64,000 bases of DNA, taken from positions 543,455 through 607,454 of the forward strand of contig NZ_LNNH01000012.1 in the NCBI RefSeq assembly GCF_001542915.1. The letters run 5' to 3'. Origin of the DNA: Peribacillus simplex. Lineage in GTDB: Bacteria > Bacillota > Bacilli > Bacillales > DSM-1321. Below, piece after piece: positions 1 to 8,287 of this stretch. Under the pieces are notes generated by a model. It did not search any database. It had not been told where the DNA came from and saw only the letters and a list, made by a program, of their open reading frames with translations. Made by a program: the position numbers and the translations under genes. The first letter of the stretch is position 1; each line of letters begins with the position of its first letter.

Positions 1-404
1 GCATATAGTGGTGAACGCCTGCCGATGGACGTATAAAGCCGGACGGGCTGCAAAGTATCAACCTTTTCAATATACATGGCTTCGTCCTTATCCCGCACGA
101 TCAAATTCACGGCCTCTTCCACGTCATCCCGAAGTTGCTTCATGATGGGATAAGCGATTGCTCTGATATCCAAACGCTCACCCACCAGTTGACCAAACTG
201 CAAGAATATTAGGCCAAGTGAGTAGTAACCATCATCATCCCGTGTTAAAAAACCCATTTCTTCCAATGATCCCACCATTCGGTGCAATGAGGTTTTGGGC
301 AGGTTGGAGTGTTCCATCATTTCATTAAAGGTGAGTTTCGGATGATCAATGAAGAGCGTAAGGATCTGCATCGATTTCACGACGGTTTTGTTATGTGCGT
401 GCAT
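1..404 (-). CDS. kipR: IclR-family transcriptional regulator, KipR-like (3' end outside window)
   Basis: The minus frame opens at an ATG at 404, preceded by AAAGGAG, and runs off the left edge, so about 134 N-terminal residues are visible. It starts with a winged helix (near LTFNEMMEHSNLPKTSLHR) and continues with YYSLGLIFLQFGQLV, the usual entry to an IclR effector domain. IclR proteins are about 250 residues, so roughly half is missing. It follows pxpC in the same direction, as kipR follows kipA in Bacillus subtilis, where KipR represses the operon. I infer that it acts on the dyads next to the pxpA promoter at about 5.23-5.26 kb. The family call is sure; the KipR name rests on synteny. Confidence 0.88.
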   Translation of the reverse strand, partial: MHAHNKTVVKSMQILTLFIDHPKLTFNEMMEHSNLPKTSLHRMVGSLEEMGFLTRDDDGYYSLGLIFLQFGQLVGERLDIRAIAYPIMKQLRDDVEEAVNLIVRDKDEAMYIEKVDTLQPVRLYTSIGRRSPLY

Positions 405-554
405 GCCATGACTCCTTTCAAAGTTTTTCCTCAGTATTCTTCTTCCTTATCATCTCTCATTCTATTATAAAACACGGAAAAAAGATGTAAGCAAAAGACG
501 AAAAAAAACTGAAACAGGAAAGAAGGCGCCCGGCACGGGAACCTCCTGATGGAA

Positions 555-1550
555 TCATATGAACTGCCATTTATTCAAGGCCAATGAAATCGAAGTCTGC
601 AATTCTTTCATTTCGCGTTCTTTTTGAAGGTACAGGAGTTCTGCCTCCCTTAAGTTCACGCGGGAAAATTGAATGGATTCCCCTGGTTTAACCTGAGAGA
701 TCATTGATAAATCGGCGGTTATTACTTGAGCTATTTTAGGATATCCGCCCGTCGTTTGGCTATCCGCAAGGAGAATGATCGGATTTCCATCCGGCGGAAC
801 CTGGATCGAGCCATTAGTGACCGCCTCGGAAAGCAGCTCCTCTTGATTTTGCCATTCAAGCGCCGGACCTGAAATTCTATATCCCATCCGGTCAGATTGA
901 TTGGAAACCTTAAATGAATGCTCTTCAAAACGTTGTTTACTCGAATGGATGAATTGCTCGTACTGGCTTCCAGCAATGAAACGGATGAGTGGATTTCGAG
1001 CTGGTATGAACTCCTTTTCATTGACGTACCACTTCGGAGAGAAAAAAGATTCCTTCAACTCCCTCCTGCCCATAATGGTTTGAAGTTCATTACAAGCAAG
1101 CACATCGCCAGCCTTTAAAGCCCTTCCCAAATAGCCTCCGATCCCAGCTCGTAAATAGGTGCTCTTGCTACCCATCACTTTTGGAACCTCATATCCCCCG
1201 CCAACGGCTAAATAAGTCCGGCAGCCTGATTTACACCCTTCGAAGCGCAGGATGGATCCTTCCTTTACATAAATGGGCCTCCACATCGGGGCATCATGAT
1301 TATCGATTGTAGGTGTTAAATTCGCACCCGTTATCGATATCAGGCAATTTTTCTCCATTTTTATAGTGGGCCCCATCAGTGTAATTTCCATGGCTGCCTC
1401 CCCTTCATGATTACCTACCAACATGTTGGCAATCCGCAGTGAATAGCGATCCATCGCCCCACTTACGATCACCCCATGTTGCTGAAACCCTTTTCTGCCT
1501 AGATCTTGAATACTAGTCAATAATCCGGGCTTGATTATACGAAGGCTCAT
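555..1550 (-). CDS. pxpC: 5-oxoprolinase subunit PxpC (KipA-like)
   Basis: 331 residues, the usual size for the biotin-dependent-carboxyltransferase-like KipA/PxpC family. The N-terminus (IIKPGLLTSIQDLGRKGFQ) and the stretch SGAMDRYSLRIANMLVGN are family hallmarks, as is QTTGGYPKIAQVI near residue 265. With PxpA and PxpB it forms the ATP-dependent 5-oxoprolinase that opens 5-oxoproline to glutamate; in B. subtilis the same protein counteracts KipI at the sporulation kinase KinA. The start lies one base beyond the pxpB stop, so the two are translationally coupled. The IclR gene follows after 150 bp with its own ribosome binding site. Confidence 0.93.
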   Translation of the reverse strand: MSLRIIKPGLLTSIQDLGRKGFQQHGVIVSGAMDRYSLRIANMLVGNHEGEAAMEITLMGPTIKMEKNCLISITGANLTPTIDNHDAPMWRPIYVKEGSILRFEGCKSGCRTYLAVGGGYEVPKVMGSKSTYLRAGIGGYLGRALKAGDVLACNELQTIMGRRELKESFFSPKWYVNEKEFIPARNPLIRFIAGSQYEQFIHSSKQRFEEHSFKVSNQSDRMGYRISGPALEWQNQEELLSEAVTNGSIQVPPDGNPIILLADSQTTGGYPKIAQVITADLSMISQVKPGESIQFSRVNLREAELLYLQKEREMKELQTSISLALNKWQFI

Positions 1551-1551
1551 C

Positions 1552-2298
1552 TTATCCCCCCTTGATCTCTTTATATTCTTGTTCAGAGATTGGCTGGAAC
1601 TTCACCATGTCTCCCGCTTGTAATAAGCTTGGGGGGGTTACATTCGGTAAAAATAATTCCATTGGCGTTTGTCCAATCAATTGCCATCCCCCAGGTGTTG
1701 ATATCGGATATACCCCCGTCTGCATACCGGCAATCCCGACTGCACCTGCTGGTATAGTCATTCTCGGGGAAGATCGCCTCGGGGTTGCGATGTCTTTCGA
1801 AAGTCCTCCCAGAAACGGAAAGCCCGGGGCGAATCCTATCATATAAGCTAAGTACTCACCGGTTGAATGGATATGGATGACTTCATCTGTGGTCAAATCA
1901 TGATAACGAGCTACATCTTCCAAGTCCGGTCCATACTCCCCTCCATAACAAACAGGGATGGAAACCGTACGATGTGACACCTTTGTGTCTTCTATTAAGT
2001 CAAGCAGTTTCCTGTTCAATATCGACCGAACCACGTCATAGGGAGAAGTAGCTTCATTGCTTTGCTTATGAATGTTATAGATTACGAGCGGATCATAAAA
2101 AATCGTCAAATTCGTAAAAGCCGGTACACATTCCACAAACCCGGCAAAAGGTTCTTCTTCCAACAAATCCATAAACAACTTTATCTTTTTGTGAATGCTG
2201 TATTCCATTCCATTCCCAAATGTAATCACAATTGCGGAATCGCCCAAGGGAGACATGTTACAAGCCGTTTCATTCAAAAGATTTTTCGACCTGTCCAT
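1552..2298 (-). CDS. pxpB: 5-oxoprolinase subunit PxpB (KipI-like)
   Basis: 248 residues. An N-terminal part (PLGDSAIVITFGN) is followed by the allophanate-hydrolase subunit 1 / KipI core, with IPVCYGGEYGPDLEDVA, the conserved GFAPGFPFLGGL and the closing stretch GGWQLIGQTP. The protein is the PxpB subunit of 5-oxoprolinase and matches B. subtilis KipI, an inhibitor of KinA autophosphorylation. Its ATG overlaps the stop of the upstream DUF1445 gene in a TAATG arrangement, a sign of coupled translation. No anomaly is visible. Whether it still inhibits a sporulation kinase cannot be told from sequence. Confidence 0.93.
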   Translation of the reverse strand: MDRSKNLLNETACNMSPLGDSAIVITFGNGMEYSIHKKIKLFMDLLEEEPFAGFVECVPAFTNLTIFYDPLVIYNIHKQSNEATSPYDVVRSILNRKLLDLIEDTKVSHRTVSIPVCYGGEYGPDLEDVARYHDLTTDEVIHIHSTGEYLAYMIGFAPGFPFLGGLSKDIATPRRSSPRMTIPAGAVGIAGMQTGVYPISTPGGWQLIGQTPMELFLPNVTPPSLLQAGDMVKFQPISEQEYKEIKGG

Positions 2299-3089
2299 TA
2301 TAATACACCTAATTTTTCATCACGGATGTCTGTGATGAACATATGTCCAGGTGCATGTGTGATCATGATTTCCGGTTTTGTTTCCATGGCGATGGATTGC
2401 GGCGTTACGCCACATGCCCAAAAGACTGGCACTTCCCCCTGATGCACCGTTACGGGATCACCAAAGTCCGGTTGATCGATATTGCACACCCCGATTGCTT
2501 CAGGATCTCCGATGTGGATCGGTCCCCCATGAACTGCCGGGAAACGCGAAGTCACTTGAACAGCCCTCACCACATCCTTTTGAGGGATCGGTCTCATGCT
2601 AGCCACCATCTTGCCATGGAAAATCCCTGCCTCCATACAAGGAATATTGGTTTTATACATGGGTACATTACAGCCCTCTTCAATATGGCGAATCGGAATA
2701 TCATTGTTTAACAGAGCGTGCTCGAAGGTAAAGCTGCACCCAATCAGAAAACCAACCATATCCTCTTCCCAGTATTTTGATATATCTGTTACCTCATCAG
2801 TCAATTCCCCACGTTTGTATACCCTGTATTTAGGAATATCCGTGCGTATATCCCCATCGGGAGCTGCAAATGCGGGAATGGCAGAACCAATTTCCGTTAC
2901 ATCCAGCAAGGGACATGATTTAGAGTTGCGCTGACAGAATAATAAGAAGTCAAAAGCATGCTCCTTTTTTAAGATGGCCAAGTTTGCCTGGGCATACCCA
3001 TTGGCCATTCCTGCGGTCGGTTCAATCAATTCGGCATTTCGAATCATTGAACGCAACTCCGCGGGGTCCGCTTGAGAAAGATCGATCAT
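2298..3089 (-). CDS. ycsI: DUF1445 family putative hydro-lyase (YcsI-like)
   Basis: 263 residues from the ATG at 3089, which has AGGAG ten bases upstream; an in-frame TTG 21 bases earlier lacks a ribosome binding site. It shows the DUF1445 hallmarks GYAQANLAIL, FLLFCQRNSKSCPLLDVT, GCSFTFEHAL and a C-terminal ITHAPGHMFITD. Some family members are annotated as D-glutamate cyclase (D-glutamate to 5-oxoproline), which would feed the neighbouring 5-oxoprolinase; that role is an inference here. It sits between the NRAMP-like permease and pxpB in the B. subtilis ycsG-ycsI-kipI order. Confidence 0.88.
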   Translation of the reverse strand: MIDLSQADPAELRSMIRNAELIEPTAGMANGYAQANLAILKKEHAFDFLLFCQRNSKSCPLLDVTEIGSAIPAFAAPDGDIRTDIPKYRVYKRGELTDEVTDISKYWEEDMVGFLIGCSFTFEHALLNNDIPIRHIEEGCNVPMYKTNIPCMEAGIFHGKMVASMRPIPQKDVVRAVQVTSRFPAVHGGPIHIGDPEAIGVCNIDQPDFGDPVTVHQGEVPVFWACGVTPQSIAMETKPEIMITHAPGHMFITDIRDEKLGVL

Positions 3090-3152
3090 ACCTATACATC
3101 TCCTATTCAAGAATGGCAGGTTAGAAGTGACCTGCCCATCACAGTCATTGTA

Positions 3153-4382
3153 TTAAAATAGTGTAGGCAATTGCTTGATTAATGTATATCCACCCATCAG
3201 CGCCATGACGATTACGACAAAGACACCTGAGATCGTTAACCATAGCGGGTGTTTATAATCGCCGACAATGTTTCGCTTATATGCGGCAATCAATAATGTC
3301 CCAAGCGCGATCGGCAAAATCAAGCCATTGATGGCGCCTACAATTAGCAGTACTTTAACCGGCTGGCCAATTAACAAAAAGCAAACTGTCGACAAGACGA
3401 TAAAGCCAATGATTATCCAGTTTGCCTTTTTATTGATCATTTTGCTGAATGTTCTGATAAACGAGACGGAAGTATATGCAGCTCCAACGACAGAAGTGAT
3501 TGCCGCTGCCCACATCACGACCCCGAATATGCGGTATCCGACGTCTCCGGCAGCCAGTTGAAAAACGGATGCTGCAGGATTATCCTGATTGATCTGTAAA
3601 CCTTTCGATACGACACCAAGCACTGCCAGAAATAACGCGACACGCATGACGGTGGTGATCAAGATTCCCACTATTGAACTCTTAGTTACTTGAGGTAATG
3701 CTCCAACGCCTTTAACGCCTGCATCCAATAGCCGATGGCCCCCTGCAAATGTTATGTAGCCGCCGACCGACCCTCCCACTAAAGTGACGATGGCGATGAT
3801 ATCGATTTGAACAGGTGCAAATGTCCTCACTACCGCTTCCCCTACTGGAGGAGAGGTTGTCCAGGCAACGTAAATCATCAAACAGATCATAAAGAAGCCG
3901 GCGATTTGCGTAAAGCGGTCCATGGCCTTTCCCGCTTCCTTGACGACAAATATCAAGACCGCGATGACCGCACTTATTGCGGCGCCCGCTGTAGGCGATA
4001 TCCCCGTCATCGCATTGAGTCCAAGCCCTGCTCCTGCAATATTGCCAATATTGAAGGCGAGGCCTCCCATGACGATGAGTGCCGCCAGGACATAACCAAG
4101 ACCAGGCAAAACCATATTGGCAATCTCTTGACCCCTCTTTTCAGATACAGCAATGATGCGCCATACATTTGTTTGGGCAAAAATATCAAGAAGGACCGAA
4201 ATAAGGATGACGAAACCGAAACTTGCCGCAAGACTTTGGGTATAAACGGTCGTTTGCATTAAAAATCCCGGCCCTATTGCCGATGTAGCCATTAAGAAGG
4301 CTGCACCCAATAATAAAGTGCGGTTTGTTTTCGGCTTAGCGGGAATCTTTTCCTGAGCTGCAGTATATTTGTTTGGCTCCAA
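3153..4382 (-). CDS. ycsG: NRAMP-related permease without the metal-binding motif (YcsG-like)
   Basis: 409 residues with about eleven hydrophobic segments and the NRAMP fold by overall pattern. The first helix reads IGPGFLMQTT (around residues 36-45), so the Asp and Asn of the DPGN motif that bind manganese or iron are absent. The later unwound-helix region reads TFAGGHRLLD instead of the usual MPH. This argues against divalent metal transport. Placed between pxpA and the hydro-lyase, it is a good candidate for uptake of 5-oxoproline or a related anion; that substrate is inferred from context. It follows pxpA by 22 bp in the same operon. Confidence 0.85.
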   Translation of the reverse strand: MEPNKYTAAQEKIPAKPKTNRTLLLGAAFLMATSAIGPGFLMQTTVYTQSLAASFGFVILISVLLDIFAQTNVWRIIAVSEKRGQEIANMVLPGLGYVLAALIVMGGLAFNIGNIAGAGLGLNAMTGISPTAGAAISAVIAVLIFVVKEAGKAMDRFTQIAGFFMICLMIYVAWTTSPPVGEAVVRTFAPVQIDIIAIVTLVGGSVGGYITFAGGHRLLDAGVKGVGALPQVTKSSIVGILITTVMRVALFLAVLGVVSKGLQINQDNPAASVFQLAAGDVGYRIFGVVMWAAAITSVVGAAYTSVSFIRTFSKMINKKANWIIIGFIVLSTVCFLLIGQPVKVLLIVGAINGLILPIALGTLLIAAYKRNIVGDYKHPLWLTISGVFVVIVMALMGGYTLIKQLPTLF

Positions 4383-4404
4383 TGGACTGACCTCCTATGC
4401 AGGT

Positions 4405-5163
4405 TTATGAAAATGACTTGACTGTTATTTCGGATAATTCCAAAGAATTTTTCACATGTCGGGCAAAGGCCAATGCATGTGCACCGTCCCCATGGATGCA
4501 AATCGTATCTGCCCTCAAAGCCACATCGGATCCTTGTTGGGACAAAACCTTCCCTTCCTTTACCATCCGAATCACCTGCGCAGCAGCATCCTCATCATTT
4601 TCCAATAAAGCATATTTCTCCATTCGTGAAGTCAATGAACCATCTTGTTGATAGGTGCGATCGGCAAATACTTCACTGGCCGTTCGCAATCCGACTGCCT
4701 CACCAGCGCGAATCAATTCACTTCCCGACAAACCAAAGAGAATAAGCTCAGGGTTCACTTTATATATAGCCTCGGCAATCGCCATCGCTAATGCTTCGTT
4801 TTGGGCGGCCATATTGTACAAAGCTCCATGCGGTTTCACATGCTGCATGCTTCCTCCCTCGGACTGCAAGAAACCATTCAATGCGCCAATTTGATAGACG
4901 ACAATGTCATAAGCCTCCTCGGGCGCAATATTCATATTGCGTCTGCCAAACCCCATTAAATCCGGTAAACCAGGATGAGCCCCGATCCTGACACCTTTTT
5001 CCAAGGCAAGTTGAACCGTTTTTCGCATGACGGTCGGATCACCAGCGTGAAAACCACAAGCGACATTGGCCGATGTGACATAATCTAAAATTTCCTTGTC
5101 ATTCCCCATCCGGTAGGCGCCATAACTCTCTCCTAAATCACAATTCAAATCAACGGCATTCAT
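4405..5163 (-). CDS. pxpA: 5-oxoprolinase subunit PxpA (LamB/YcsF family)
   Basis: 252 residues, full length for the LamB/YcsF family. The N-terminus [14 protein letters not shown] is followed by [31 protein letters not shown] and [10 protein letters not shown], the conserved acidic and histidine-rich motifs of Pxp[15 protein letters not shown] lies near the C-terminus. It is the third subunit of 5-oxoprolinase and the first gene of the operon, starting at an ATG with GGAGGA upstream. A promoter with operator-like dyads lies 65-135 bp upstream. Confidence 0.94.
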   Translation of the reverse strand: MNAVDLNCDLGESYGAYRMGNDKEILDYVTSANVACGFHAGDPTVMRKTVQLALEKGVRIGAHPGLPDLMGFGRRNMNIAPEEAYDIVVYQIGALNGFLQSEGGSMQHVKPHGALYNMAAQNEALAMAIAEAIYKVNPELILFGLSGSELIRAGEAVGLRTASEVFADRTYQQDGSLTSRMEKYALLENDEDAAAQVIRMVKEGKVLSQQGSDVALRADTICIHGDGAHALAFARHVKNSLELSEITVKSFS

Positions 5164-5228
5164 TGTTCCTCCTCCTTCATTTTGAAAAATTCCCGTTTAT
5201 GATTTCCTTAAAAGTATGTAATGAAATA

Positions 5229-5298
5229 CCGAAATTCGGAATTGTAGTTTCAAATTTCGGAATATTCTTATTCTACCACGCATTATTTTTTTAGACAA
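5229..5298 (-). promoter_or_regulatory. pxpA operon promoter with two dyad operator elements
   Basis: On the minus strand TTGTCT (5298-5293), a 17-bp spacer and TAGAAT (5275-5270) form a good sigma-A promoter. Just past the expected start point lie TTCCGAAATTTGAAA (around 5262-5248) and the perfect dyad CCGAAATTCGG (5239-5229). Both carry the same TTCCGAA half. Repressor sites in this position block initiation, and the operon ends with an IclR (KipR-like) gene, the probable ligand. The promoter is seen directly; the binding partner is inferred. Confidence 0.7.
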
Positions 5299-5363
5299 TA
5301 GTTGGCAGATAACCCCATTGATGTTTATTGCGCCGTTAACTTATAAATCAAGAGAACGGGAAC

Positions 5364-5407
5364 AATATAAAAAAGCCGTTGCTTCCCTTGAAAAGGAATC
5401 GACGGCT
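5364..5407 (-). terminator. Rho-independent terminator of the MFS-lyase-oxidase unit
   Basis: On the minus strand AGCCGT pairs with ACGGCT (5407-5402 with 5379-5374), the stem continuing imperfectly through GGAA/TTCC, followed by a run of T. It lies 37 bp past the sarcosine-oxidase-like gene. Confidence 0.75.
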
Positions 5408-5443
5408 AGCCTATTCGTTTTATATGTTGGTAAAGCGATGAAC

Positions 5444-6571
5444 CTATTGGAATCTGTTTAGCGAAAATGGGGAAATATCATTCTCCGTCTTTCCCGAAAG
5501 AATAAGGTCACTTAAACTCTCACCAATTACACTGCTGAACTTAAATCCATGTCCCGAGAAACCCGCTGCAATGGCAATGTGGGGATGATGAGGATGTAGA
5601 TCAACGATAAAGTCCTCATCCGGCGTCATCGTATAGATGCAGTTTTTTCCATGTCTCAACGTTTGACCGAAAGGCATGAATCGGTTCAAGAAACGTTCCA
5701 AATCCCCGGCATCCTCCGCAAATTCACCAAATCGGGCCATCGTTTCTTCGGGATTCATCCGGTTTCCCCCGTCATGTCTCCCAAGTTTCAAACCAGCTCC
5801 ACTTATACTTGGAAAGCCATAGTATGTACCTTCAGGTGTATCGAACGTGAATGCAGAAAAGCCATTGTGACCATATAATTTTTCATCTGCGTCGAACCAG
5901 GCGAAGGTTTTCCGGATAGGTGTCAGTGGCACATTCAACCCTAACATATCCAATAACTTCGGTGACCAAGCTCCTGCTGCAACGACCAATGCTTCGGCAT
6001 GATAGCTTTGGTCATCGGTTTTCACCGTGACCCCGTCACCTTGGACAGTCAGGTTCCTTACCGGGCTGTTCACTTTGATGTCGGCACCGTGTGATTTGGC
6101 AAGCTGCTGGTAAGCCCGAATGCACTCTTCACTTTTTAGCACTCCTGAAGCAGGTTCAAAGCAACCTATATAATCTTCTGGAAGGGTGATGCCTGCCCAT
6201 CTTTTATGAACCTGATTAGCATCGAGTTTTTCCAAAGGCAAACCAAATTTATTCGAACTTGCGATCACTTGCTTGATGAAGGGGGATTGCTGACTGCCCG
6301 CATTCAGAACGCCCGTCCGAAGAAATAGTTGTCTTTCCGTAAGCTGCTCTAAGTGTTCCCATAGGTCTTGCGCTTTCAGGACCAGTGATACATACTCTTC
6401 CCCTTCCCCATACGCATGTCTAATGATCCTTGTTTCTCCATGATGACTTCCTTTATTGTGAGGCGGGACGAAAGAGTCCAATAATACTACCTTCTTTCCG
6501 GACTTGGATAGGTAATAACCTGCCGACATACCCATCGATCCGGCTCCAATTACAATTACATCATAATGCAT
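5444..6571 (-). CDS. soxA: Monomeric sarcosine oxidase / N-methyl amino acid oxidase family
   Basis: 375 residues, usual for the MSOX/MTOX family. The FAD-binding start is VIGAGSMGMSAGYYL. The active-site stretch GSHHGETRIIRHAYGEG matches MSOX, K262 and H266 in LKLGRH match the catalytic Lys and His, and C311 in NCIYTMTPDE is the Cys that binds FAD covalently. Such enzymes oxidise secondary amino acids, releasing formaldehyde and peroxide. It is the last gene of a unit with an MFS transporter and a MIO-less HutH-like lyase, so an N-methylated histidine derivative is a likely target. The exact substrate cannot be read from sequence. Confidence 0.9.
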   Translation of the reverse strand: MHYDVIVIGAGSMGMSAGYYLSKSGKKVVLLDSFVPPHNKGSHHGETRIIRHAYGEGEEYVSLVLKAQDLWEHLEQLTERQLFLRTGVLNAGSQQSPFIKQVIASSNKFGLPLEKLDANQVHKRWAGITLPEDYIGCFEPASGVLKSEECIRAYQQLAKSHGADIKVNSPVRNLTVQGDGVTVKTDDQSYHAEALVVAAGAWSPKLLDMLGLNVPLTPIRKTFAWFDADEKLYGHNGFSAFTFDTPEGTYYGFPSISGAGLKLGRHDGGNRMNPEETMARFGEFAEDAGDLERFLNRFMPFGQTLRHGKNCIYTMTPDEDFIVDLHPHHPHIAIAAGFSGHGFKFSSVIGESLSDLILSGKTENDISPFSLNRFQ

Positions 6572-6676
6572 GTTTCCGTTATTCCTCCGTTCTTGTTGAT
6601 GACACCTATTCGTTTGTGAGGCGGGTCACGAAACTTTGCAACAGGCTTGACTAAAAAATACCGCCTGCTATCATCT

Positions 6677-8236
6677 TTAAAACTCGATTTCACCCATTTC
6701 CAATTCGACAAGTTGGGTTAGTTCTCCTTCATGAATTTCCCCTTTAATCACTTCTATGTCAGGATGAAAGAAACGATCTTCTTTTACCATGGGTACTTTC
6801 CTGCGTATTAAACGGTACACCTTCTCCGTGATAGGGGCAGGTTTCAATGGGTGATGAAAATCCATAGCTTGCGTTGCCGTCATAAGTTCAATCGCTAAAA
6901 TATATTCCAGCTTCTTTGAAATTTGATAGGCTTTCCTCGAAGCAAAATAGGAAAAACTTATCACGTCTTCCTGATTTGCACATGTCGGCACATTATCGAT
7001 TGTTGCAGGTTGTGTAAGTACTCTGATTTCATTCAATAATCCTGCTGCAGTATATTGCGGGACCATGTAGCCGTTATTTAAACCCGGGTTTGCCACCAAA
7101 AAATTCGGCAGCTCACTAAGGTGATGGTTTACTAGGCGATCGATCCTTCTTTCGGTGACCTTTGCCAGATTCGCCAGGGCGATGCACATCATATCTGCAT
7201 AAATCCCTACGAATGATCCATCAAAGTTCCCCCCCATAAGCGCCGTCCCGTCAGCACCATCCGGATAAATGATAGGATTATCACTTGCAGAGTTCATTTC
7301 ATTTTCAATAGTGGCCTTCGCGTCCTTCAACGCTCTTTTTACGGCACCGTGAATTTGTGGAATGCATCGTAAACTAAGCGCATCTTGTACTCGATGTTCC
7401 TTATATGTGTCCATGATTTGACTTCCTTCAAGGATCCTTGACACATTTCTGGCTGTCTTTGCCTGTTCTCCATGCCTTTTTAATTTGTGGGAGCGAGGGT
7501 CAAAAGCATGAATGGTACCCTTAAGCACCTCCAAGGACATAGCTCCCGTAATATCCGCCGTTTTCGCAGCCTGGATGCCATTGTATACCGCTAAGGCTGC
7601 CATCGCCGTGGCGGAAGTCGTTCCACTTATAAGGGCCAATCCTTCTTTAGGACCTAATGTGACAGGTGCCAATCCGGCTTTTGCCAAAGCTGCCGCTCCA
7701 GGGATGAGCTCGCCGTCTTGCCATGCCTTCCCCTCTCCGATCAGCACTAGGGCCATGTGAGATTCAGGTGAAAGGTATCCCACTGAACCATCACCCGGGG
7801 CAAATGGGACAATATCGTGATTCAGCAGCGAAGCAATCAGCTCCAAAACCACTAACCTGACCCCTGAATAACCTTGACCCAAATTTACCAGGATCATCAA
7901 TTGAATGGCCCTCACTACTTCTCTTTCTAAAGGCTCCCCTACGGAGACCGCATGAGAACGAATGATATTCCGTTGAAGCGTTTCTGCATCTTCCGGGGAA
8001 ATCATCTCTGTCACATTGCTGCCAAACCCTGTTGTCACACCATAAATAACCCTATTTTCCAACAGGAACCTATCCATTAAACTTCTTGATTCATCGATTC
8101 TATTAAAATACTCTCTTGTAAAGGAGACCTCTGCCCCATATCTTGCAACAGCAATTACCTCATTGATGGAGATGGGACCATCACCCAATACGACTTTTTT
8201 TATATCCTTTGCGTGTCTGCAATTTGTCGTTGTCAC
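6677..8236 (-). CDS. HutH-fold lyase lacking the MIO triad; candidate hercynine/ergothioneine-type lyase
   Basis: 519 residues, full length for the histidine/phenylalanine ammonia-lyase family and similar to HutH throughout: YGVTTGFG (65-72), LQRNIIRSHA (88-97), GNF (336-338), NQED (421-424). The MIO-forming Ala-Ser-Gly is missing: HutH has GSVGASGDLAP, this protein has GSVGYLSPESHM (150-161). Two cofactor partners also differ: Asn of LLNG is Ser204 (ISG), and Tyr of VQDPYSLR is Leu287 (VQDALSLR). The frame is intact on both sides, so this is not a sequencing slip. Known precedent: ergothionase has the HAL fold but no MIO and eliminates trimethylamine, a leaving group that needs no electrophilic activation. 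With hutU and hutI nearby and a demethylating-type oxidase downstream, I infer a lyase for a betaine or N-methyl histidine. A pseudoenzyme is the alternative. Confidence 0.85.
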   Translation of the reverse strand: MTTTNCRHAKDIKKVVLGDGPISINEVIAVARYGAEVSFTREYFNRIDESRSLMDRFLLENRVIYGVTTGFGSNVTEMISPEDAETLQRNIIRSHAVSVGEPLEREVVRAIQLMILVNLGQGYSGVRLVVLELIASLLNHDIVPFAPGDGSVGYLSPESHMALVLIGEGKAWQDGELIPGAAALAKAGLAPVTLGPKEGLALISGTTSATAMAALAVYNGIQAAKTADITGAMSLEVLKGTIHAFDPRSHKLKRHGEQAKTARNVSRILEGSQIMDTYKEHRVQDALSLRCIPQIHGAVKRALKDAKATIENEMNSASDNPIIYPDGADGTALMGGNFDGSFVGIYADMMCIALANLAKVTERRIDRLVNHHLSELPNFLVANPGLNNGYMVPQYTAAGLLNEIRVLTQPATIDNVPTCANQEDVISFSYFASRKAYQISKKLEYILAIELMTATQAMDFHHPLKPAPITEKVYRLIRRKVPMVKEDRFFHPDIEVIKGEIHEGELTQLVELEMGEIEF

Positions 8237-8287
8237 GGTTCACTTCTCCTTCAACACTATAATTTATTGATAAACTATCGGATTGCA

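Noticed and set aside
3807..4262. Open frame of about 150 codons on the plus strand opposite the NRAMP-like gene
   Set aside because: It is antisense to a clear membrane transporter and has a composition typical of a shadow frame.
7765..7800. Missing MIO triad as a frameshift or sequencing error
   Set aside because: The frame is continuous with conserved residues on both sides, and two cofactor partner residues elsewhere in the protein changed too.
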